From: AM-2324 sp964225135
Lineage (GTDB): Bacteria; Bacteroidota; Bacteroidia; Chitinophagales; Saprospiraceae
Assembly: GCA_964225135.1 (NCBI GenBank)
Contig: CAXQNQ010000086.1
Location: 1 to 6,774, forward strand
Length of the DNA stretch: 6,774 nt
Reading direction: 5' to 3'
Shown here: one piece after another, positions 1 to 6,527 of the stretch
Layout: each line of letters begins with the position of its first letter
Position numbering within the stretch: position 1 is the first letter of the stretch
Notes under the pieces: model-generated
The model's database searches: none
Told to the model about the DNA's origin: nothing
Seen by the model: the letters and a program-made list of their open reading frames with translations, nothing else
Position numbers and translations under genes: made by a program

Positions 1-1748
1 ACATGTTGCATGCTGGTTCTTTATTTAAGGATCATGAGAATCCTGGTGAATTAATCATGGATTCTAATGATTTAGAAAGAGAACGTGGAATTACTATTCT
101 TTCTAAAAATGTGTCTATTAATTACAAAGGGACTAAGATCAATATCATTGATACCCCCGGGCACAGTGACTTTGGAGGAGAAGTAGAACGTGTATTGAAT
201 ATGGCTGATGGAGTCATTCTTTTGGTTGATGCTTTTGAAGGTCCAATGCCTCAAACTCGCTTCGTGCTTCAGAAAGCCCTAGAGATAGGTTTGAAGCCTA
301 TTGTAGTTATTAATAAGGTGGATAAAGAAAATTGTACCCCAGAGGAAGTACATGAGAAGGTTTTTGATTTAATGTTTGCACTAGATGCAGATGAAGAGCA
401 ATTAGAGTTTCCAACGGCTTATGGTTCAGCTAAGCAAGGTTGGATGGGTGAAGATTGGACTACTCCTACAGACAATATCCATTATTTATTGGATATGATT
501 CTAGAGTATGTGCCAGAACCAAAAGTGGAAGAGGGTAGCTTGCAATTGCAGATTACTTCCTTAGATTATTCTAAATATACAGGTCGTATTGCTGTAGGTC
601 GTTTAAATAGAGGAACCCTTAAACCAGGGACTCGAGTAAGTTTAGTGAAGCGTGATGGTTCTATTGTGAAATCACAAGTTAAAGGCTTGTATGCTTTTGA
701 AGGCTTAGGCAAGAAAGAAGTGGATGTTGTTCAAGCAGGTGATATTTGTGCGATTACTGGAATTGAGGGATTTGATATTGGTGATACTATTGCAGATTTA
801 GAGGTTCCAGAAGCATTACCGGCGATCACGATTGATGAGCCTACTATGAGTATGACCTTCACTATTAATGATTCACCATTCTTTGGGTTGGAAGGTAAGT
901 TTGTGACCTCTAGACATATAAAGGATCGATTGGATGCGGAGTTAGAGCGTAACCTAGCTTTACGCGTTGAACCAACGGATAAAGGAGATTCTTTTAAAGT
1001 ATACGGTCGTGGGGTTTTACACTTAGCTGTATTGATTGAAACCATGCGTAGAGAGGGCTATGAATTGCAGATTGGACAACCACAGGTTATCATGAAGAAG
1101 ATTGATGGTGTGGTGCATGAGCCTGTAGAGGAGTTGAATATTGATATGCCAGAGGATATTGCAGGAAAAGCAGTGGAAATGGTTACTCGAGTAAAAGGTA
1201 TGCTTTTATCTATGGAGCCAAAGGCAGGACGTACAAAGATGGTATTCGAAATCCCGTCAAGAGGTATTATAGGTATGCGTAATCAATTATTAACTATATC
1301 TGCAGGTGAAGCCATTATGACCCACCGATTCAAAGAATTTCAGCCTCATAAAGGAGAAATTCCAGGTCGTATCAATGGTTCTTTAATTTCTATGGAACAA
1401 GGGAAGTCAATTCCTTATTCTATCAATAATCTTCAAGATCGAGGTAAGTTCTTTATTCATCCGAATCAGGAGATTTATGAAGGTCAGGTTGTAGGAGAAA
1501 ATTCTAGACAAGGTGACTTGGTAATCAACCTAACTAAGACTAAGAAATTGACTAATATGCGCTCTGCTGGTGCGGATGATAAGTTAAAGATGGCACCTCC
1601 TATTGTATTTACTCTGGAAGAGGCTTTAGAATACATTCAAGAGGATGAATACGTTGAGGTGACACCTGAATCTATTCGATTAAGAAAGACTTTATTGAAG
1701 GAGCATGAGCGTAAGCGCGCTAAGAATGCTAAATTGGCTAATGCTTAA
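1..1748 (+). CDS. typA: TypA/BipA ribosome-binding translational GTPase (5'-partial)
   Basis: TypA/BipA is an EF-G-like GTPase that binds the 70S ribosome and supports ribosome assembly and growth under stress such as cold. 581 residues are visible. G2 (RERGIT, residues 26-31), G3 (DTPGH, 50-54), G4 (NKVD, 104-107) and G5 (GSAK, 141-144) are intact. They are followed by the beta-barrel domain II (about 180-265), the EF-G III/V-like domains (about 280-465, including FVTSR and GRGVLHL) and the TypA-specific C-terminal domain (KKLTNMRSAG, then VEVTPESIRLRK). The ATG at base 3 is not the true start: it aligns with about residue 25 of E. coli BipA, so the P-loop segment (HVDHGKTT in the family) lies upstream of the window and bases 1-2 end an earlier codon. 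The complete protein should be about 605 residues, normal for the family. The gene ends in TAA just before a strong terminator. No frameshift is seen. Family assignment is near certain. Confidence 0.97.
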   Translation, partial: MLHAGSLFKDHENPGELIMDSNDLERERGITILSKNVSINYKGTKINIIDTPGHSDFGGEVERVLNMADGVILLVDAFEGPMPQTRFVLQKALEIGLKPIVVINKVDKENCTPEEVHEKVFDLMFALDADEEQLEFPTAYGSAKQGWMGEDWTTPTDNIHYLLDMILEYVPEPKVEEGSLQLQITSLDYSKYTGRIAVGRLNRGTLKPGTRVSLVKRDGSIVKSQVKGLYAFEGLGKKEVDVVQAGDICAITGIEGFDIGDTIADLEVPEALPAITIDEPTMSMTFTINDSPFFGLEGKFVTSRHIKDRLDAELERNLALRVEPTDKGDSFKVYGRGVLHLAVLIETMRREGYELQIGQPQVIMKKIDGVVHEPVEELNIDMPEDIAGKAVEMVTRVKGMLLSMEPKAGRTKMVFEIPSRGIIGMRNQLLTISAGEAIMTHRFKEFQPHKGEIPGRINGSLISMEQGKSIPYSINNLQDRGKFFIHPNQEIYEGQVVGENSRQGDLVINLTKTKKLTNMRSAGADDKLKMAPPIVFTLEEALEYIQEDEYVEVTPESIRLRKTLLKEHERKRAKNAKLANA

Positions 1749-1758
1749 GCCATAAATA

Positions 1759-1793
1759 AAAAAAGCGGCCTTCCAATAGAAAGCCGCTTTTTT
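1759..1793. terminator. Bidirectional Rho-independent terminator between typA and the barrel gene
   Basis: AAAAAAGCGGC (1759-1769) pairs perfectly with GCCGCTTTTTT (1783-1793). After one C/A mismatch the stem continues as TTC (1771-1773) with GAA (1779-1781), closing on a CAATA loop. The A-tract on the left and T-tract on the right make it work on both strands. It begins 11 nt after the typA stop and ends 3 nt before the stop of the convergent barrel gene, so it serves both. Confidence 0.93.
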
Positions 1794-1795
1794 GT

Positions 1796-2287
1796 TTAGT
1801 TCAAAATGTACCTTACAGCTAAGGATCCATAGCCCCAACCTGCTCCTGAAATATATCCAGAGAAGAAAAAGGTCGGAACCCAATCCATTGTTACATTAAC
1901 TGGCGCATCCTCGAAGTTGTATTGCACCCCAAGGTATCCTTGTGCTCCAAGACCTAAGTTGTTAGCTTCACCAACAAAGGTATTGTCAAAAGAATAAAGG
2001 AAAGCGGAAGCACCTACTCCCCAATACCATTCTAGTCCTGGTACAATATCATCAAGAGGAGCATGCTTTTGATAAGCTGCTGAAATGTTCATCCACCTGT
2101 AATTAAAATAGCCTCTAGTCCCTGCATAAACCTCAAAAGCACCTGTCTCAGAGATGAACTGTTTATAAGATACAGAAGCAGGATAACCTAAACGTAATCC
2201 TACAGCATTGCTGAATGATTGAGCCTGGATTTCATTAGTAAATGCAAATGAAAAACCAATTAAAAGGAGTAAAATAAATCTTTTCAT
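1796..2287 (-). CDS. Small outer-membrane beta-barrel protein, function unknown
   Basis: 163 residues. The N-terminus is a signal peptide: K2-R3, a hydrophobic core FILLLLIGFSFAF (4-16), and a likely cleavage near QAQ-S (21-24). The mature ~140 residues are rich in alternating aromatic and small residues and Gly, as in short transmembrane beta-strands. Examples are AVGLRLGYPASVSYKQF (28-44), FEVYAGTRGYF (51-61), the Trp/Tyr-rich EWYWGVGASAFLY (86-98), LGAQGYLGVQYNF (113-125) and the last strand SLAVRYILN (155-163). About eight strands fit this length. Proteins of this general form are common in Bacteroidota and mostly annotated as hypothetical. It lies 54 nt downstream of the propeller-protein gene on the same strand, with no terminator between, so co-transcription is likely; a weak promoter in the gap may add transcription. 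No catalytic motif is seen, and the substrate or role is unknown. A periplasmic lipocalin-like barrel is less likely. Confidence 0.82.
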   Translation of the reverse strand: MKRFILLLLIGFSFAFTNEIQAQSFSNAVGLRLGYPASVSYKQFISETGAFEVYAGTRGYFNYRWMNISAAYQKHAPLDDIVPGLEWYWGVGASAFLYSFDNTFVGEANNLGLGAQGYLGVQYNFEDAPVNVTMDWVPTFFFSGYISGAGWGYGSLAVRYILN

Positions 2288-2306
2288 AGTGTTTTAATTG
2301 AGTTTT

Positions 2307-2338
2307 AAAGATTATACAATTTACAATTACTAACCAAA
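2307..2338 (-). promoter_or_regulatory. Weak candidate Bacteroidota-type promoter before the barrel gene
   Basis: On the minus strand TTTG (2338-2335) is followed after 20 nt by TAATCTTT (2314-2307). This resembles the phylum's TTTG / TAnnTTTG layout but with an imperfect -7 element. It ends 19 nt before the ATG, and the leader is A-rich (ATTAAAACACT) with no Shine-Dalgarno motif. The match is weak, and read-through from the upstream gene could make it unnecessary. Confidence 0.3.
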
Positions 2339-2341
2339 AAT

Positions 2342-5218
2342 CTATTTATTTAAAATCATTAAATTGTCTAAGAACATGTTGTTCCCATCTAGATTTAGGT
2401 GCCTCATTTGGATAAATATGTTTTCCTTTCCTGCTAGTTCATTTAAGGCAAGGCTTATTCTTCTCCATTCATTGACCTTAGGGAAATAATTGAGTTGTTG
2501 TTTAGGCGTACTGAGGATATCTTCCACTGTAAATACAGCTATGATTTCCGGTTGGTTTGCTTCACAGGTTTTAAATGAAACCATAAGTAGATCGTCTACG
2601 CATGGATATTGAGCATATGCAATATCGAATTCTAAATATGGATTATCCATACTTGAAAGATTGATGTTTAAAGGCAGAACCGCTGGTTTATTTGTAGCCA
2701 CTAATTTATTATTGATCCAGAATACCTTTTCCCCTTGGTTATTTAGGTTTGGGGCATCAACGATACGATCTTCAACATAAAAGTTATGTAGTTCATCTAA
2801 TCCTACATTGCTATGATTCGACTCGAATGTGATGTCAAGTTCATTAGGTAATTCAACACTATGGATAGTTATCATAGTACTATCTGAACTAACGATTTCC
2901 CCAGTATCATCTACTATATTGAGTATGCACCACTTATCACCATACGAATTGAAACGAACTGTTTTTTTATAATCCTCCACACCTGAGATGATTTCACCAT
3001 CTTGAAAATACCAGTCCATTTGGTATTGGTCTTTATGGACAAAGGAATAATCAAAGAAATGGAATAGTTCTGATTCAAGACAACTGCTGGTGCAAGTTGT
3101 GCGGTTTACTGAAAGGGTGGCAATTGGAGCAGCTTGTGACTCGTCCATATGCATTTCCCATATTCCTCTATTATAGCTAGCTAAACGTAGTATGCCTTTT
3201 TTATAAAAAAAATCCAAATTGGAGCCTTGTGTGTTAAGTGGCAGTCCATTAGAAAAAGTGGTCCAATTACCAAAGAAATCTCCTCGATATACTTGTCTGT
3301 CTGTAGCAATAATCAAAGGTTGGTTATATCCATTTAGTAGCAGCATACTATTGATCGATTCTTGGGCAAACAATTGATTTGGGATGTTGGTCCAGGTTTG
3401 TCCTCCATTATTGGTGATAAAGATGCTTCCAGCTGGATTAGGTTTGTTTTGTGCTATAACCAACCTATTTGGAGTGTTATGATCGAGGGTTATACCTATA
3501 TTTTTATCTGTAAGGCCATTTGGTAGGGGTAAGCTAATAAAGCTATTCCCTCCATCCGTACTTTTCATTAACTGAAATTGACTCGATCCGAGAGCAATAT
3601 GTTGAAGGAGGACATACATAGTCTCTGCTTCATACCTTGGAATTTCTATGGAAGTAACCCTGTAGTTTGGGTCAAAAGTATATTGAGTTTGGAACTGGTA
3701 ACCCATATTGTTAGATCTCAATAATTTATTTTCACTTCCAAGAAATGCAATACGGTAGTTGTTGGGGCGGTAGCACAGATTAGTTGATTGCATAGGTCTA
3801 GTACTTGCATTCGGTGTAACGTTGAACTGATTAGAATGCACGGGTGAATTAATAGAAATGTCATCGGGGAATCCAATGCTATTCAGTTCTTGATTAAAAA
3901 GGATATGCTCGTCGTAAAGATTGAATGTCATCCAACTATTTTCTATACCACCTAAATATTTAAAGCTTCCATCGGGATAAGACGATTGCTTACCAAGCAT
4001 GCCTAAGCCGATACCAGCCGTGGCAACTCTGTCTTTATGCCAAGCTTGGGCCATAGCTATACAGGCCATACTTTGAATTTGTTGTGTTATTACTTCATAG
4101 TTAGAGCTTGAAAAGAAGTCATTACTTTTGTATATGCCCCCGTCAGTAGCTAGGTAGGTTATAGAATCTATGGTTAATATATCTCTTACATTTAGGTTGA
4201 AATTAGGTGGTGCTTGTTGATCTATCCATTCGTTTTTATTGAATGTGATACCCGAATCATTGGACTTAAATAAATGAATAGAACCAACCAATAATTCCTG
4301 AGAATTTAGGGGATTGGAAGCGATGTTGCAATATTCTATACCTCTAGTAAAATTACTTGCCGCATTCAAACTGGACAGGTTGTGGTGGTTATCAGAATAT
4401 GGGGCTGCTTCATAGACTCTAGTCAAGGTTTCTGAAAGATTGGAATACTGCCATACACCTAGATTGTTATTGTCTCCAGTGTTTTGATTACCAATTAGGT
4501 AAATAAAAATTTGGTCTGGATTTTCTTTGGAAGTAGTCAGCTTTCCACCCTGGTGATCTGAAATGGGATTGGAGTCCCAGTTTTCTTCAATTTCTGTTAA
4601 GGTAGTTCCGAAATCAGCACTTTGAATGAGCTGAAGTGAAGTGGAACTATACTCTTTTTTTAGAAGAAAACATACATTAGGATCGGCTGGTGATTGCACT
4701 ATATCAAAGTAATGGGCTTCATCTAGTTTAGTCCAATTTTGCCCTTGATTCGTTGACTTAAAGAGTCCTTTGGCGGTACTTATCACTACATCTTGATTAT
4801 TGGGATGAATCAATATTTCGTTGATTCTAAGGTTATCTATTTGAAGGATAGTTGACCAAGATGCACCACCATCTATTGATTTGAATAATCTAGATTGACT
4901 ACCCATAATTATTATGTTGGGTTGAGTGGGGCTTATTTCTAGAGCTGTTATTGGTCTTGAAATTCCTAGGGATAGACTTAGGTTGTCCCACGTTTGGCCT
5001 CCATCTTGACTTTTGTATATTTCTCCATATTGCGTAGCAGCAACAAGCAATAGCGGGAAACTTTCATGACCGGCTAGTTGTGTAATAGGGGACTGGATAG
5101 CATACGCCCCATTATTTACATTAACTCCGTAAGGTCCGGCAGGAACCCAGGTATTTTGCTGGGCAAAAATAGAGGTGATTATTAGGAACAAACCTAATAT
5201 GGATAGGATAGTTTTCAT
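2342..5218 (-). CDS. Secreted BNR/sortilin-like beta-propeller protein with PKD-like and C-terminal jelly-roll domains
   Basis: 958 residues. The signal peptide is K2 followed by the hydrophobic stretch ILSILGLFLIITSIFA, cleaved near residue 20. Residues ~25-690 carry BNR/Asp-box-like repeats of the form (Y/F)KS.DGG.(T/S)W, each closing a blade hairpin. The clearest are YKSQDGGQTW (68-77), FKSIDGGASW (112-121), FKSTNQGQNW (153-162), FKSNDSGITF (317-326), MKSTDGGNSF (551-560) and ITNNGGQTW (601-609), with degenerate copies near 198, 363 and 500. Residues ~701-786 resemble a PKD domain (WYFQDGEIISG, then a VRF...G...ILNIVDDTGE core). Residues ~794-958 match the MAM/jelly-roll type seen in Bacteroidota surface proteins: LEFDIAYAQY, DDLLMVSFKTC, EWRRISLALN, GNNMFLDNLMI. 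Propellers of this class act as glycosidases, adhesins or binding scaffolds; no catalytic set can be assigned, so the function is open. It lacks the type IX secretion C-terminal sorting domain that usually follows these modules, and ends right after the jelly roll. Probably the first gene of a two-gene unit with the barrel gene. The start is fixed by the signal peptide. Confidence 0.9.
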   Translation of the reverse strand: MKTILSILGLFLIITSIFAQQNTWVPAGPYGVNVNNGAYAIQSPITQLAGHESFPLLLVAATQYGEIYKSQDGGQTWDNLSLSLGISRPITALEISPTQPNIIIMGSQSRLFKSIDGGASWSTILQIDNLRINEILIHPNNQDVVISTAKGLFKSTNQGQNWTKLDEAHYFDIVQSPADPNVCFLLKKEYSSTSLQLIQSADFGTTLTEIEENWDSNPISDHQGGKLTTSKENPDQIFIYLIGNQNTGDNNNLGVWQYSNLSETLTRVYEAAPYSDNHHNLSSLNAASNFTRGIEYCNIASNPLNSQELLVGSIHLFKSNDSGITFNKNEWIDQQAPPNFNLNVRDILTIDSITYLATDGGIYKSNDFFSSSNYEVITQQIQSMACIAMAQAWHKDRVATAGIGLGMLGKQSSYPDGSFKYLGGIENSWMTFNLYDEHILFNQELNSIGFPDDISINSPVHSNQFNVTPNASTRPMQSTNLCYRPNNYRIAFLGSENKLLRSNNMGYQFQTQYTFDPNYRVTSIEIPRYEAETMYVLLQHIALGSSQFQLMKSTDGGNSFISLPLPNGLTDKNIGITLDHNTPNRLVIAQNKPNPAGSIFITNNGGQTWTNIPNQLFAQESINSMLLLNGYNQPLIIATDRQVYRGDFFGNWTTFSNGLPLNTQGSNLDFFYKKGILRLASYNRGIWEMHMDESQAAPIATLSVNRTTCTSSCLESELFHFFDYSFVHKDQYQMDWYFQDGEIISGVEDYKKTVRFNSYGDKWCILNIVDDTGEIVSSDSTMITIHSVELPNELDITFESNHSNVGLDELHNFYVEDRIVDAPNLNNQGEKVFWINNKLVATNKPAVLPLNINLSSMDNPYLEFDIAYAQYPCVDDLLMVSFKTCEANQPEIIAVFTVEDILSTPKQQLNYFPKVNEWRRISLALNELAGKENIFIQMRHLNLDGNNMFLDNLMILNK

Positions 5219-5279
5219 GGATTGAAGTATGTTTTCATTTGTAACAAAAATGACTTCAGTTATAGATCACCCATTGCTG

Positions 5280-5292
5280 TGAAAAATTTTCA
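5280..5292. repeat. 13-bp inverted repeat TGAAAA-A-TTTTCA
   Basis: TGAAAA (5280-5285) and TTTTCA (5287-5292) are exact reverse complements around one base. The centre is 68 bp upstream of the propeller-protein ATG, a plausible operator position. AT-rich sequence gives such symmetry by chance fairly often, so the function is uncertain. Confidence 0.4.
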
Positions 5293-5542
5293 TTACTTCA
5301 GATTTGTCATCTATGTTACATTAACAAGTGTGTTTTTATCCTATGTCGTAGAGCCTGTTACAGTTATTAATAGGACTTGAATGATTCTATCTATCATCTA
5401 CAGGGAGTACTTTTCTTACTGATACAAATAGGGATTTGGATCACTTTGATTCAGACTATTCGAACAAGAGCATATCAAAAAGTATAGGGCGATTCTCAGT
5501 TTACCAATTTAATATTCAAAGGAAATGTATCGATAATAACAG

Positions 5543-5558
5543 ATTATTAATTAATAAT
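5543..5558. repeat. 16-bp perfect palindrome ATTATTAATTAATAAT
   Basis: ATTATTAA (5543-5550) is the exact reverse complement of TTAATAAT (5551-5558). It ends 30 bp before the ATG of the DsbA-like gene, where an operator overlapping the promoter would be expected. The flanking bases (G/A) break the symmetry. It shares its ATTATT/AATAAT half-sites with the palindrome at 5571-5583. The symmetry is seen directly; the regulatory role is inference. Confidence 0.5.
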
Positions 5559-5570
5559 ATTTATATATTT

Positions 5571-5583
5571 ATTATTTAATAAT
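5571..5583. repeat. 13-bp inverted repeat ATTATT-T-AATAAT
   Basis: ATTATT (5571-5576) and AATAAT (5578-5583) mirror each other around one T. It ends 5 bp before the DsbA-like start, covering the site where the ribosome would load. Its centre is about 26.5 bp from that of the 5543-5558 palindrome, so the two do not lie exactly on the same helix face. Confidence 0.45.
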
Positions 5584-5588
5584 GATTT

Positions 5589-6503
5589 ATGCCCTCTGAT
5601 TGCTCTCAAATAAACCAATTGTCCGTATGCCAATCTAGTGATACGCTTCATCCAATTTTTCCATTTAATGAGAAGTTGAAGCAATCGGACTGTATTATTC
5701 AGTTTGTTTTAATCACAGATCCAATATGTTCAACAGCCTGGAGCTTTAATGGTGAATTGTTGAAGTTGTTTCTAGAATATGGCCATGCCATAAATTGGAG
5801 CGTTTTAATGGGTGGCCTATTGCCTTCCTGGAATGACTTTGATCGTGGTGGGATTAAGTTACCATCAGATGTATTTGGGCATTGGCAAGAAGTAGGGTTA
5901 AAAAATAATGTTCCTATTGATGTTGCCTTATGGAATTCTAATCCTTTAAGGTCTTCTTTTCCTGCCAATAAAGCAGTTATTTGTGGGTTTAAACAAAGCC
6001 CAATTAAAGGATTACGGTTATTGAGAGCATTGAGTGAGGGGGTTTTTGTTTTTAATGAAAACATATCTAGGCTAGAGGTTCTTACACAGAAAGTTAGAAC
6101 TGCAGGTTTGGATGTAAAGCAGTTTTTGTATGATTATAAATGGTATGCCTCCGATCAATTAAGAGTGCAATTGTCTATATCAGAATCCTTAGAAGTAAAG
6201 TGGTTACCTACTGTTCTTATGTGTGATCAAGCTGGAAGGTATTTAAAATTAGAGGCCAATTTAGATTATGAATGTTTGGAATCTATGGTGTTGAGCTTAG
6301 ACTCCTCTACTGAAAAAAGGCCTATTGCCTTTTCCATTTTAGAATTATTAGATTTGTTGGGTAATCTGTCTACAAAAGAAGTTTGTGTGTTAACAGGAGT
6401 AAGTTTAGCTAGGGCAGAACAACAACTACATGCTTTTTATGAGCAGGGTCTTTTAGAAAAATTGAGTTTTCAAACTGGCGATTATTGGATAAAAAAAGGG
6501 TGA
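5589..6503 (+). CDS. DsbA/YjbH-like thioredoxin-fold protein with C-terminal winged-helix-like segment and a CxxA active site
   Basis: 304 residues. No signal peptide is evident, so it is probably cytoplasmic. Residues ~35-235 follow the DsbA/FrnE/YjbH layout. A first strand (IIQFVLITDP, 36-45) leads into the active-site motif C47-S-T-A50-W, then an alpha-helical insertion with the family-like stretches MGGLLPSW (74-81), GGIKLPSDV (87-95) and NPLRSSFPANKA (118-129), and GLDVKQF (173-179). It ends with the cis-proline loop W205-L-P207-T. Relatives usually have CxxC here; this protein keeps only the first cysteine, so ordinary dithiol oxidoreduction is unlikely. Residues ~244-304 look like a winged helix: two short helices, a possible recognition helix SLARAEQQLHAFYEQGLLE (272-290) and a wing SFQTGDYWIKK. 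In Bacillus the YjbH branch is a ClpXP adaptor for Spx; whether that applies in Bacteroidota is unknown. ATG 5589 is preceded by an in-frame TGA at 5583-5585. No Shine-Dalgarno site. Monocistronic. Confidence 0.85.
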   Translation: MPSDCSQINQLSVCQSSDTLHPIFPFNEKLKQSDCIIQFVLITDPICSTAWSFNGELLKLFLEYGHAINWSVLMGGLLPSWNDFDRGGIKLPSDVFGHWQEVGLKNNVPIDVALWNSNPLRSSFPANKAVICGFKQSPIKGLRLLRALSEGVFVFNENISRLEVLTQKVRTAGLDVKQFLYDYKWYASDQLRVQLSISESLEVKWLPTVLMCDQAGRYLKLEANLDYECLESMVLSLDSSTEKRPIAFSILELLDLLGNLSTKEVCVLTGVSLARAEQQLHAFYEQGLLEKLSFQTGDYWIKKG

Positions 6504-6527
6504 AGCAATTCAGCTTCACCTTTTTTT
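6491..6527. terminator. Bidirectional Rho-independent terminator overlapping the 3' end of the DsbA-like gene
   Basis: GGTGAAGC (6499-6506) pairs exactly with GCTTCACC (6513-6520) around an AATTCA loop. A7 (6491-6497) stands on the left and T7 (6521-6527) on the right, with one unpaired G at 6498. The left arm lies in the last codons and stop (TGA 6501-6503) of the DsbA-like gene, and the T-tract overlaps the stop of the convergent transporter gene at 6526-6528. It can end transcription of both. Confidence 0.92.

Larger units (their letters stand above)
5219..5588. other. 370-bp divergent intergenic region
   Basis: It separates the starts of the propeller-protein gene (minus) and the DsbA-like gene (plus), so both promoters should lie here. 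I find no convincing coding sequence, tRNA or terminator; the longest ATG-started stretch noticed is 13 codons. A match to the Bacteroidota TAnnTTTG element is not clear on either strand; near matches are TATATTTA (+, in the run before 5571) and CATTTTTG (-, near 5248). The last ~60 bases are almost pure A/T. Inverted repeats at 5280-5292, 5543-5558 and 5571-5583 are listed separately. The 7-mer TGTTACA occurs at 5314-5320 and 5356-5362, and inverted (TGTAACA) at 5240-5246. Confidence 0.7.

Noticed and set aside
3..5. ATG at base 3 as the start of typA
   Set aside because: It aligns to about residue 25 of the family; the essential P-loop would be missing. The gene simply runs off the left edge.
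731..1045. 104-codon minus-strand open frame inside typA
   Set aside because: It is antisense to a conserved, intact coding sequence, with no recognisable protein character; a shadow frame. The minus-strand frame at 72-254 is rejected for the same reason.
1692..1883. 63-codon minus-strand open frame across the first terminator
   Set aside because: It spans the terminator hairpin and overlaps both the typA end and the barrel gene in another frame.
2342..5218. Internal BNR repeats as a tandem DNA repeat
   Set aside because: The repetition is at the protein motif level only; the nucleotide sequence between copies is not repeated.
5381..5422. 13-codon reading frame in the divergent intergenic region
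   Set aside because: It is very short, with no ribosome-site signal and no family resemblance; expected by chance.
5699..6064. 121-codon minus-strand open frame opposite the DsbA-like gene
   Set aside because: The plus-strand frame carries the thioredoxin-fold motifs; the antisense frame shows no domain.
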